From: Acanthaster planci
Taxonomy: Eukaryota > Echinodermata > Asteroidea > Valvatida > Acanthasteridae
Assembly: GCF_001949145.1 (NCBI RefSeq)
Contig: NW_019091476.1
Location: forward strand, 1,088,203 to 1,152,202
Length of the DNA stretch: 64,000 nucleotides
Direction: 5' to 3'
Positions 48,701 through 59,559 of the stretch are shown here, piece by piece; position 1 is the stretch's first letter, and each line of letters starts with the position of its first letter. A program made the position numbers and the translations under genes. The notes beneath the pieces are model-generated. The model did not search any database and was not told the DNA's origin. It saw only the letters and a list, made by a program, of their open reading frames with translations.

Positions 48701-50080
48701 GCAATACTACTAGTCCACGTACATGAACATGTACCTGTAAGGTGTTACAACTTACCGGTAAGGTGGAATGACTGAATGTCAGGAGGATTTCTTTGCTTAA
48801 GAGATTCCCATGTACACATATACCGGATACAAGGGTGTGAGTGGCCACTTAAATTAAAGCTGAAAACAGCTGGCAGAAATCTGAAATATAAAAAGTCCCT
48901 ATACTTTTGTACAGACCAGGTGTGCAAGAAAAGCAGAAATTCACCGTCAACATCGATACAAAAAAAGCTGAAATCAGCTAAAAAGCTAAATTCTCACACC
49001 CCTGATATGCACGTACATGTACGTACAGTGCATGTACATATATGTATGTACATACAAACATGTACCTTGGGGTTGAACTGAAAATTGAACAACTTTTGGC
49101 ATTTCTTGTGATTATACTTTTTATTGATGACCGTCCAAGTTTTAATACATACATGTACATGTAGAAAATCATAGCCTCACAATTCTATGGCATGGGAAGT
49201 TTCCATGCCATCCACAGTGCTGATGCTGCAGGTACCGGTACAGTACAATGTATTACACGTAAAGGGGTGGGTTTATGAGATTACACAAGAATCAAAACAA
49301 ACCTTGTGTTTCAGCTGTGATGGTCAGTGGTCAGTAAAAAGCTCTATGTATTTTTCCAAACAATATTACTTTAAGGCATTTAAATAAAGTTGGAGTTTTC
49401 ACATCATGCGTAATTTGTGGATGATGTTGTCATACCGGCAATATTGCGCAGGGAAAAAAAACAACACCCAAAAAAAAAATCAATATCACAAGACCTACAT
49501 GTAGTGGAGAACCAGGGGAGAGAGGGATTAGTAGTTTTCACCAAAATGTCTGTAATATTCCCCGAAACAACTTCCACGTGTAGTATAGAGTAATTTTTGT
49601 GCAAATTCAACTTTAAATATCTCAAATTGGCAACGACAAATTTGAAATCCCATCGGTACAAACATGTTTTAGAACTTCTAGTTTATGACTCTAGTCAGGT
49701 TTTCTACCCAGCCGATAAAATTTTTGCAATTGAAATTTTTCGTCAGTGTTTAAATTGTTCCATATACAGCAATACATTTCAGAAAAGCACCCCATACATT
49801 GTAACTTGGAAATGCCCATACAATCCGTTGCAGGCTGCTAGAACAAGCCCTGTGATTTATAGTCAGATTGTGCAAGATTTGCAATATACATGTACGTGCA
49901 ATAGGCAGTCCAAATATGGTAATAGTCCAGACTAATGTGTGATACAAATGTAGCCTTCAGAAATCTTAAGCTTGTTGATATTGATAGTTACTTACCCGGT
50001 ACATGTAGGTAATAGCACAGATGAGGATAAGTCAGAACATGGTATGAAGTGTACGTGTACAGACATGTACTCAAGTACTC
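42768..50080. repeat. Non-coding DNA rich in TACATG/TGTACA microsatellite
   Basis: I find no supported gene. Short tracts of the self-complementary repeat (tacatgtacatgtac and variants) recur, for example near 45112, 45487, 45714, 46372, 47862, 48370 and 49012. They continue to about 56 kb. The sequence is sparse in tracts at 36-40 kb by comparison. Many short ORFs rich in Thr-Cys and Tyr-Met here are only translations of this repeat. A perfect hairpin lies at 46981-47021. Confidence 0.7.
46981..47021. repeat. Perfect 18-bp hairpin with 5-nt loop
   Basis: tatacatcactacatgta, loop acagg, then tacatgtagtgatgtata. The arms are perfectly complementary and extend from a TACATG tract. Confidence 0.85.
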
Positions 50081-50275
50081 GGTTGAGCGCCGTGGTGAAT
50101 TACAGTGTAGAATGAATCGAATTTATCCTTGTTAGAAAAGACTAACGGTCGAGTGGTCAAGAGAGGTTGGGTCTAGCATGGTTGAGGCCTTCAAGCTTGC
50201 ACGCCGCTGTGACCTCCATCCAAAATGTCGCCATACTACATCGTGTTCTCTAGTATTTCAATCTTAGACTACAAG

Positions 50276-50945
50276 ATGAGCTCGGCCGCTACCAAGGAAG
50301 ACATTCAACAACTACTCGGTCAGTTCTCTTCTAACCAAGCCAAGTTGTTCAAAGACAGACTGGCTGAAATTTCAGCTAGTTTCGAAGCTAAGATAAAATG
50401 ATTAATACTCAGTTAACTAGAAAAGAGAGGGGCACAAGAGACAGTATAATTTCAACCAGTCTGTCTTGGACCAGTTGACAGAGGTAGACCATAAGAACAG
50501 TTCTCCAGAAGTGAAGTGTCCACTTCAAAAAGCGGTTGACCTTCTTCACCATCGACAGAAGCTGATAAGACTGGCTGACACAAGCCCCTCTGGCTGGGCT
50601 ACGGTAGAAGAGTATGGAGATAATGAACTGGCCAGCGACTCCGATGACGACAAGAAAATCATAAGTGCGGAGTCCAGAGCTGCATGTACATGTACATGTA
50701 AGCTCAAAGCTTCAGCCATGAAGGGCAGCCAAGCCAAATGCTTCAAGACAGACTATGGGGCCTCAACTTCTGCTGGTTCTGTTCCTGAAGCATCTTCTCA
50801 GCCTCGGCCTTTTTTGCCCCTGTTCATCTGTTACACCTGTGGCAGCCAGGGACATACAGCCAGGGACATACAGGGACATGTAGGAGGAAATCTTCTCCCA
50901 AAATCACTCCAGCCCAGACAATCACAAATAGCACCCACCATATGA
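50276..50945 (+). pseudogene. Gag-like protein of the YR element (frameshifted)
   Basis: ATG at 50276 opens MSSAATKEDIQQLLGQFSSN and ends at a TGA at 50399-50401. Coding resumes around 50433 as KRQYNFNQSVLDQLTEVD. It continues KLIRLADTSPSGWATVEEYG, then DNELASDSDDDKKI, a pattern I recall from Gag-like ORFs of YR retroelements in marine animals. Near the end CYTCGSQGHTARDI matches a CCHC knuckle (C-x2-C-x4-H-x4-C) whose final Cys is replaced. An ACTCTC stretch in the middle is an in-frame TACATG expansion. It is not functional as it stands. Confidence 0.6.
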
Positions 50946-51139
50946 GGCCACTAGCCAGAATAAATCGTCACTGAAGCAACTTATCTTTGGTAGCCAGACA
51001 TGGAAAACCCGGTTGGCGTAACATCCTCAGAAGCAGATCTGATGAGTCACTTGGCTAATCAGCTCCCAGAAGTACTGTACAATCAAGGGCGCCACCGACA
51101 GTTAGCGCCTAATTTCATGACTTTGGAAAATGGCAACAC

Positions 51140-51826
51140 TTGGCACTACATGTATCTCATCAGAAATCACCACTACCAGTGGATCTGTACCTCACAGCAC
51201 TTTATCTGACTCATCTGGCCAATTCGGCAATATCCCCAGCTCCCATCATGAACACAATAGAAGCAATCTCCTGGGCTCATACCATGGCAAGTCTCCTGGA
51301 TCCTACAAAGGACCCATTGGTTATCCATTCGGTGGAAGGACACAAGCGACTGCTGTCTAAACCCCAACATAGGAAAGAACCCATCACACCTGACAGGCTA
51401 GTCGAATCGGTTCATAAAATTGGAATGGACAAAACCATTTCTAATCCGATGAATATTAGGTCCTTGGCCATGATGCTCATTTCATATGCAGGGTTTTTAC
51501 ATTTCAATGAAATGGCAGCTCAAAACTCAAACATATCCAGTTTTTTGATGACCACTTACAAGTATCTATCAATATAGAATCGAACAAAAAAGATGTTTAC
51601 AGACAGATGCTCTTTCGCACGTAACAAATGATTGAAGTTTGCTGCACACAGCTTGAGGGCTGGAGGTGCCTCTGAGGCTGCCAAAGCAGGAGTGACCGAC
51701 AGACTTATCAAACGTCACAGGAGATGGAAGACAGAAACGGCAAAAGATACATGTACATATATGTACATGTATATGCAAGACAGTTTTGAAAATCTTTCAT
51801 TAGTTTCCAAATCTCTTGGTATTTAA
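51140..51826 (+). pseudogene. Tyrosine recombinase of the YR element (decayed)
   Basis: The frame from 51140 reads VDLYLTALYLTHLANSA, then EAISWAHTMASLLDPTKDPL, EGHKRLLSKPQHRKEPIT and LISYAGFLHFNEM. A frameshift near 51545 moves to the frame giving HLQVSINIESNKKDVYRQ, and a second break precedes 51632. The C-terminal catalytic part follows: HSLRAGGASEAAKAGVTDRL, then IKRHRRWKTETAKD and DSFENLSLVSKSLGI. HSLR carries the His and second Arg of the catalytic set. The first catalytic Arg, expected in AGFLR, is His. The Tyr expected in KDxYxxDS lies inside a TACATG expansion. It resembles XerD-like proteins predicted in many marine invertebrates. Confidence 0.7.
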
Positions 51827-52085
51827 TATCATCCCGTTCTTTATAAGTTCATCCAGGTCAAGCAACGTTACCAAAATATTGTACATGTCAAGTTTAGTGT
51901 ATCGTGCTTAAAGGATAAATGTCTTTCCATTCAGTTGAGTGCCGTGGTGAATTGAAATGAATTGAATTTATCCTCGTTGTATAAGACTAACAGTCGAGTG
52001 GTCAAGAGAGGGTATATAAAGATTGTGTCTGACATGGTAAAGGCCTTCACGCTTGTACGTGACTCTGTGACCTCCATCCAAAATT

Positions 52086-55000
52086 GCTTTGATTTTTAGG
52101 ATCTGTTCAATCTCGTTGTTTGCTAGCCTGACTACAGTTGGTTCGCTTACACACATGTAGGTCTGGCAAGTTTTCTTTTTCCCCTTGGGTTTTTAGGTTT
52201 TTCGTACATGTATCTGACATCATTAACTGGCAACCAACAGTACAATGAGTTCATTCACTGTAAATTACATACATGTACATGTACATGTACATGTACAGTA
52301 CGATTCTGTTACAATCACGACCTATGCTATCCTTACAATGTTAAGATTGTAATAGATCTGGCTTTGTTCAAGAAGTTAATATGGTGGTTGAGTGATCTGT
52401 AATAAAGTCCTCCAGGTCACAGTTCTCAGGCACCATATGTCATTTACATCATCATTTTTGGTTCATTCATTTTGTCCTCTTTTAGATGGGGAGGGGGGCC
52501 AGGAAAGAGTACTCTTTGTACTTTGGTGAAAATGATGACAAAAATGGACGACCTCTTACTACAAAGCAGGAAAACTTTTTCAAATTTTGGCCCACTTCTC
52601 TCACTTTAGACCTTTCACAGAATAATCCATGCATGATGTAAACTATGGAGTATTCCTCCATGTGTACACATGATGGTACCTACATCATACATGTACATAC
52701 AGACACACATCATACAACATGTACAATGTTTATATGTATGAGAAAATGTTAGGGGCATTACACTGGCACAAGTTTCATAGAAATATGGAAGGGCTGCGTA
52801 GCACCATGATCAGAATATTGCCAAGAATATAATAATTAATATAAAATCAGTGCTCTGGAATATGTGATTGCCGAGCTTTCGGTACCCGAGTACATGTACC
52901 TTCTTCAGGGCAAGCAAATTCACAACTGAATCTGCTTGCCCTGAAGAAAAGAAGGTACTGTACATGTACTCAGTTACTGAAAGCTCGGCAATCACATATT
53001 CCAGAGCCCTGATTTTATATTATATTCTTGGCACAAGTTTCATATCCAATTTAGATACTATAGGCCTAGTAATATTAGAAATGACTACTGACTACATGTA
53101 TAGACTTGCCATATGTCTGGCCTACGGGAGTGGGAGTTCAAATTCTTCACGACACAGGAAAATACTCAGTCTTTCAAGGATGGAATGAAGCACTAGCAAT
53201 ACGGTACTTGAACTGCTGTGATCATACATGTACAATGTAGTAGGCAACCTTCCAAACCATGTGCAACAACTGGATCTTCACTTAACTGGACTAGTCCATT
53301 TCTCATTTTAGGGATGATAGTGCACATGGATAAATGGACATGTACATATACAAGGGCATTAAGGGAAAAATGTCCTTCTGATACATGTACATGTACATGT
53401 ATTTTGGTACATGTACTTGCGCTAAGTTCAGTTCTAGATGGGAAAAGTTTTCTATGGTTACAAGTATACACTGTAGGTAACCTTGCACTGCAGTTTTACT
53501 TCAGTACTGATTCTTACTATGTACCCTACTAGTATCATATTCCTCCCTGCAGTGAAAAGACACTGATGATCACATACAAGTAGGCATATAAGAATTCCTC
53601 CATGAATTGGCAGACAAGACTGGTCTATCAAAGGTCATGTTTGGGCAGCTGGGCCACCTGTTTCCTTTTCTGGCACTGGATTGGCTAGAACCATGGAGAA
53701 ATAAAACATGCTAGAACAAGTCCCAAGAACACCGTTCTGGATCAGGGTCACACACCACCTCCCAGTAAGAGTATTACAGAAGCACAAGTGGAAAGCTCAT
53801 AAGATTTTGATTTTTGAGCAGCCACAAAAAAAATAGTGATGGCTTACAAAGCCAGAGACTATGGGAAAAAATAATAATACTAACACAGAAATATGTGTAC
53901 ATTGTAAATGTTCCTTTTCAAATAAAGGAGAATTCAGTTCACCAGTACGGCAGCCTAGGATCTACTCCACAGCATGGTAGACATCTGTGTTTCCCTTAAC
54001 CCTAACACTTCTCAATCCACCTGTTGGAGGACTGAGGAGTGTAAGGGTTAAGGCATCCCTTAAAATACCTGTCATGTACATTTGTACATTCTCCAAATCT
54101 ATTTTGAAAAAGACTGCTTGAAAAATCCTGCAATCATGAAAATCCTGATGAAGAATCCTGAAATTGATCAGGAAATCCTGTCGTATCTCACCTGATAACG
54201 GGCAGAGAAGATTTTCAAAGTGTTGCATGTTGTTGCATCATGGAGGAAGGAATCTATTCCTTCCTCTCTGGTGGCAGGCAGCTGATGTACTCTATGCACA
54301 GGTATAGAGTATACAGTATATGTGTACAAATCTGTGCTTTCAAACAATACATAATGTGTACAGTACATTCCCGTATATGTACATGTACTTGTAGATGGAC
54401 TACATACAGGTATATACATGTACATGTACATGGACATGCATGCACAGCACTTGCTGCGTTGGCACTTTCTTATTTTCAATTGCAGGTTTGGATACTTGAT
54501 ATTAAAGAGAGTCTACATGTTCCCCACATGTACATCGTTCACATTTTTTTTTTAATGGAAACTTGGTGGAACTGTAACTGTCACTGTAATACTCTCACCT
54601 GTAATACTCTCCCCTGTAAGACCAACTGGTGTTCCCACAGGTGTTGTAGCCTTCATCACTGCCAAGAGAGCTCATGCACAGTATCAACCTTGAGCTACGT
54701 ACATGTACATGTATGGTCACAGAGTCTTTCTGGAAATATCATTACCGCGGTAAATGTGCGTGTTCTTCATGCATGCCCATCTTTTGCTGCACATGGGAGA
54801 AAGCAGAGCTTAATTACCATTTAATCATCACTGCAATTAAACTGCACATGCACATTTTCATATACACTGTGGCTCCTGATGAACCTCCAATGTACCATAT
54901 AAAAAAAACAGGTGCAATTTACATCAAGTACCAGTAGCACACTGCCATTGCCTGAATGCACTTGTACGTACAGTTCAGTATGCCTGCATACTCAGATCAG

Positions 55001-56560
55001 AGGTTAACCACCTTCAGATGACACAGAAAGTGTTATCTTCAGGGACTATGAACCACCATTTCAAAATGTATGTACAAATAATGCATTTTCAACATGGCAG
55101 TCTTAAACACTTGTACTCCTGAGAAATACAGAGAAGCAGCATAACAGGCCAATAATTCCAACCACATTGTTGAAAACCATGTTCTATGTGATTGTGAGAG
55201 GTTTTAGCATGGTCGGCCGCCCTGCCAAAAATACTATGCCGCCCCACTAAATTTTGCTGCACCATAAAAATTTAAACACTCCTACTTTTTTTTTGCCCAC
55301 TGTATTTTTCCCATTCTGTTGTCTTAAACAGCTTAAGAACAATTATACACATGTACATGTGGTTGTAAGTTTACATTAGTCTGTGGGAAGAACATGGGAA
55401 GTACAGCCAACTCTAACATTCTAACAGGATTGCAGTAACGTCTCTAGATGTCAATGCAACATACACTGTACAGTATGCAACATATGTACATTGTTTGTAA
55501 TGTACATGTAATACCTTGGAGGAAAAATTGGTATACATGTACATGTAAACTTGTACATGTACATGTATGTGTAGTAATTTTCCTGAATCAGTCTTTTGTG
55601 GCTGATCAATCCACAAATCAACCCAGGTGTCAACAGACCAGTGATTGAGATCGACAAATATTACCAAATATGGTCATAACATTTTTTTCAATGGGCCAAC
55701 TTGGCAAAGATCTGTTGTAACCCTCACCCCAGGCACACACCACAAGCCTGTACACTCCCATTGGCTAGACCCCAACCACTGTGGAGTTAAAATTCTTGAA
55801 AGATCAGTCACCCCAAGGAGCCCATATGGTCACTACATATTTCTGTGGGAGATTTCAAAACTGTTAATATCAAATACAGAACTTGGTACCGAATTTCTCA
55901 GAAAATTTGGCTCAACATATATTAGGTTTTTTCAAACAAAATTTGGGAGAAAAATGCAATAGCAGCTAATGCCGAACTTGTTCAGCTTTCTAAAAAAAGG
56001 TGTATTGTGTTCTTTTCCTGAACAAAATTTCCTCTTGGGAAACACTGCCAAATATGATTCATATGTTTCATAGTTATTGAACATTTCACTGATAGTTGAT
56101 CATTGATATCATTTTCAAAAAGTTGATAACTTTTGACCATGTACAGGTACGTAAGCCTGCTGGGAAACAAAAATTCAGACCGTTTTTCTAATACTCAACT
56201 TCTTCTCTGTCTCACGCTTTGCTTCCGAAACCAATCCCCAATTGTACATGTAGGTCTGAGGTGTTTAAATTAAATTGAAGTACTGTGATGTTTGGCTCTT
56301 TTGCATCTTACTTGATGTTTTGTGGCACTATCAGACTTACTTCTGTACTTATAACTTCAAATCGGGAAGCCTGAGACTGATCAGAAGTCGAGTATTGGAA
56401 AACGGCCAAATTGGAAGTTCAACTACATTTTGAAGCTTGATATTAGCCTCGTTCGGAGTTGTTATTTCAAAAATAGATAATTTAGCAACAATGTAAATTT
56501 TAAAGATAGCTACAACAGAAGTAAAAAAAATACTCTGTCATAAAAAAGAAATGTAAATAG
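52086..56560. other. Non-coding, TACATG-rich, with a hairpin element
   Basis: I see no gene. Tracts of tacatg occur near 52268, 53380, 54412 and 55540. The foldback at 52819-53033 is the only other clear structure. Confidence 0.6.
52819..53033. mobile_element. 215-bp foldback element
   Basis: Nearly full palindrome. Left tgccaagaatataata, later ctggaatatgtgattgccga and cttcttcagggcaagca. Right tgcttgccctgaagaa, later tcggcaatcacatattccag and tatattcttggca. The loop is about 16 nt. The 15-bp sequence ggcacaagtttcata occurs both about 50 bp to the left (52764) and overlapping the right end (53031). Confidence 0.85.
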
Positions 56561-57087
56561 TTAAAGAGCAACTCAAAGGAAAACATGTTTTCTCTGATTT
56601 TATCTGTTCAAATAAGTATGGAAGCATCCATAGCGAACGCAGTGTCATTTGTCTTCAGAGCTCAACTATAACAAGATAAAAAGGGCTTTTTTTCTGTTCA
56701 AGTGATGATGCGAAATCTGAACATGCTGAATGTAGATTGCGTCATTCTAAGAAAACAGAGAAAACGAGGGGAACCCTCGCCCTATGTTTGTAGTGGATAA
56801 ACCCTTGTGCATGCTAAACAATGGCTACATGCACTGTTTGACATTACGAACACAGGGCGAGGGTTCCCCTCATTTTCTCTATTTTCTTAGAATGACCCAA
56901 TCTACATTCAACATGTTCATATTTTGCATCATCGCATGAACAGAAAAAAGGCCTTTTTAGCTTGTTATACATATACATGTAGTTGAGCTCTGAAGACAAA
57001 TGACACTGCGTTCGATTTGGATGTTTCCATATTTATTTGAACAGATAAAATCAGAGAAAGCATGTTCTCCATTGAGTTGCTCTTTAA
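56561..57087. mobile_element. 527-bp foldback element with TTAA ends
   Basis: Arms of about 230-240 bp pair across a loop of about 55 bp (56792-56844). The left end is ttaaagagcaactcaaagg; the right end is attgagttgctctttaa. Inside, gaggggaaccctcgccct pairs with agggcgagggttcccctc. TTAA at both outer ends fits the target site of piggyBac-type elements, though the typical CCC ends are missing. No ORF is present. Confidence 0.85.
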
Positions 57088-58920
57088 GAAACGTTACAAT
57101 ATTTTTGTTGTGTTATTGGTTTTAATTGCTTCTACCAATTATTCTGCCCAGTTGGCGTGCGGGACTTAAAGTCAGGAAATACTGCATTGTATTTCTCAGC
57201 ATTTTGCGGGACCGTCATCATAGAAGGGAGGGCCCTGGCCACTGCCGTTTTGCAGGAGGAAGTCAATAAAGACATCCACGTCTCCTGATGAAAAACAAAC
57301 ATTCAGTTGCTGAGAACTTTTTCAAGGAAGTAACACTACCACTTACAGTTGTTGCTCCATCCAGCATGTGCGATGTTTTACTTCCAGATGACCACTTCAA
57401 CAAAATAAAAGTTACCACAACTGTTGCTGCCCACTCTCCATTTTTTCTCCTTTACTTAGAACAGCTACCACGCATATCACAGCATACATGTACATGTACC
57501 CCTCGAAGGTCACAGGTTTGCTATTAAATAAAGCCACAAGTCCAGCCGGTTTGATGACTGGGGTTGTCTAGTCACAGCTCCTCCCACCCAAGAAATATAC
57601 GAGCGAATCTGGACCACCCAATACACAGTCCACAAAGACAACTGTGAAAGATGTGGCAGGCAGCACCATCAGTCATGTTCCCCAAAAGATTTGTCGCCAA
57701 AGTTCAGAACTCCATTTAGCCTGTTCAGAAATTCTTCGATTTCATTTTGTTATTAAGAACCTGATCACTTCTGTACCAATGTTGTTCATGATTGCTGTGT
57801 GGGTAACAAACTTCCATTTTTATTCAAAAAGGCGTGTTTTACATCACAAAGGTTTCTTCTTTTACAGTGTAAGTCACATTTTAGAAACATTTCAATTCCA
57901 ATGAAACATGGTTTGGGACAACGTTTGAATTACTTGAGAGGTCACTTTGTAAGAGAAAAGGTAAAGGGACTTTGTACCAGATTCAACAGTTTAAATTAGA
58001 CAAAGCTTCAGAAAATTATTTGAATTACAGGTGGAGAGAAAAAAAGCAACAGTTATTTAAATTGTGTAATTAAATTTAGTAGACCATCTGGTATTTTAAT
58101 CCTGGTTTTAATTTAACGACAGCATCGAACGTTTCAACCGAGTGGAATCACAGATTACAGTGCAGTCACTTTATTATAATTTTTATGTGGAAAAAATAAC
58201 TTTAATAACTGTCACAACTGCAAATTACAAGTATAATTAAGGACACCCCTTATTTTTTCTGTCTAAACATTTAACATAATTTTTGTTTTATTCGTGATTA
58301 TTTTGAAAATTAATAGTCTAAGTTTACAGTGGTAGGCTGTAATTCTTGCCTTGTAAAAATTGATACAAGAAAAATTACTGGAAATAAAGCACTTCAAAAG
58401 TGACATTAAAATTTGCCTTTCAGACAACTTTTAATAAAATGCTTGACATATATAGGCCTATTTGATCGTCAAAGATTTATTTTACACACCGTTACTTTTC
58501 AACTCATGATGGCATGATTGGCCCACGTGTACGCTCATGCCACATGCTTGAAGTTAATGACCATACTGACTGCCGTGAGATGATTCTCAAAAATGCCAAA
58601 TAAAATTAGGGCCCAGGCTTCTCAAAATTAATTGACGGCTCACAAATGTACAATGTAGTCCCAGTAGCAGTAGGCCTTAGCCCAATTAGTGTGGCACGGA
58701 CTCTCACTCCCGATCCATCCGGAGTGATAGGCCTACTTTCAGTTTGGTTTTACCTATTGAAATACATAATAATACCGCAAATTACCTTTTTCTGTGACAG
58801 TTCTTCCTTGACACTGACAGTTGGCCGGACGGTTTCGTTCAATACACTAAACATGTACTATGTTTACGAGTGTGATGCTTGTAGTGTGGTGAGTTGTATA
58901 TGGTTTGCCCATGGTTTTTG
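57088..58920. other. No supported gene
   Basis: AT-rich sequence with short ORFs lacking splice signals or recognisable content. I found nothing further. Confidence 0.5.
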
Positions 58921-59066
58921 AAATGGCGTCGTCTGTGAAATTACGCTCTGGCGCCCGCTGTTGTCGGTCGACCGGTCGGTCAGTGGAGGCAGTGTTCCAA
59001 ACTTCCAGTTCAGGGAAAACTCTGCGCCAGCCAAGACGCATAAAAAGTACCCCTGCAGATTCTTTC
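58921..59066 (+). CDS. Possible first coding exon of a rightward gene (tentative)
   Basis: ATG at 58923 in the context gaaatggcgtcg opens MASSVKLRSGARCCRSTGRS, continues VEAVFQTSSSGKTLRQPRRI and reaches STPADSFKKR. CpG and GC content rise here above the AT-rich flanks, as at a promoter-proximal exon. The N-terminus is Ser/Arg-rich and disordered with no domain. An exon end is not clear; the frame stays open to 59180. It may continue to a candidate small exon at 63008-63050. I do not recognise the protein. Confidence 0.25.
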
Positions 59067-59559
59067 AAAAAGAGGGGTCTGTTTTGGGCAAAGAAATGGT
59101 GGGATTGTGTCAGTATGGCCTGGGATTATTCCTGTAGATTCAGGGGCACCCATCTCGGGGCAAAGCAGACAAAAATGTGATGGAAAAATTGTCAGAAAAG
59201 CCAGAAGAAGGTGAGGGATTTGATTTGAAAAATCATGAGCCGCTGAGAAGAAGACTTGGGAACAATAACTTTATGGGGGGTGAGTTTGTTTGGGGCTGCT
59301 TAATTAAACAATTAAATAATTGAAAAATTAAAAATCTAATGAAACCTGAAGGACCAAACAACACATTGTGTTTTGTTTGAGGCCTCAGGGACTTCAGTTG
59401 CCGGCCATGGGGCTCCAAACTTTGTTGACATTGCACTATTTTCAAAGGAGCTTGAATAGATTCAGTGCACCAAATTCTCTGCTATTAGAGCATTTCATGC
59501 CACATGCGTTGGGTGCTTTGTTAAGGAGGATGGAACCAAGGGGAAGGTATGGAGCGTCA

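Larger units (their letters stand above)
50082..52085 (+). mobile_element. Ngaro/DIRS-like tyrosine-recombinase retroelement remnant, no reverse transcriptase
   Basis: Direct repeats of about 150 bp bound the element. The left copy (50082-50227) begins gttgagcgccgtggtgaat and ends gacctccatccaaaat. The right copy (51934-52085) begins gttgagtgccgtggtgaat and ends the same way. Between them are a Gag-like reading frame with a zinc-knuckle remnant and a tyrosine recombinase, both damaged. No reverse transcriptase or RNase H is visible between about 50945 and 51130, where a complete element would carry them. I infer an internal deletion, although a compact Crypton-like origin cannot be excluded. 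Confidence 0.7.

Noticed and set aside
42768-50080. CRISPR array or operon-like structure among the regular short repeats
   Set aside because: The repeats are simple TACATG microsatellites without constant repeat-spacer spacing, and the genome is eukaryotic.
54240-54824. 194-codon plus ORF
   Set aside because: Much of it is translated TACATG repeat (Cys-Thr and Tyr-rich); there is no recognisable protein.
57288-57527. Plus ORF MKNKHSVAENFFKEVTLP as a small gene
   Set aside because: No domain, low-complexity end from the TACATG repeat, and no supporting signals.
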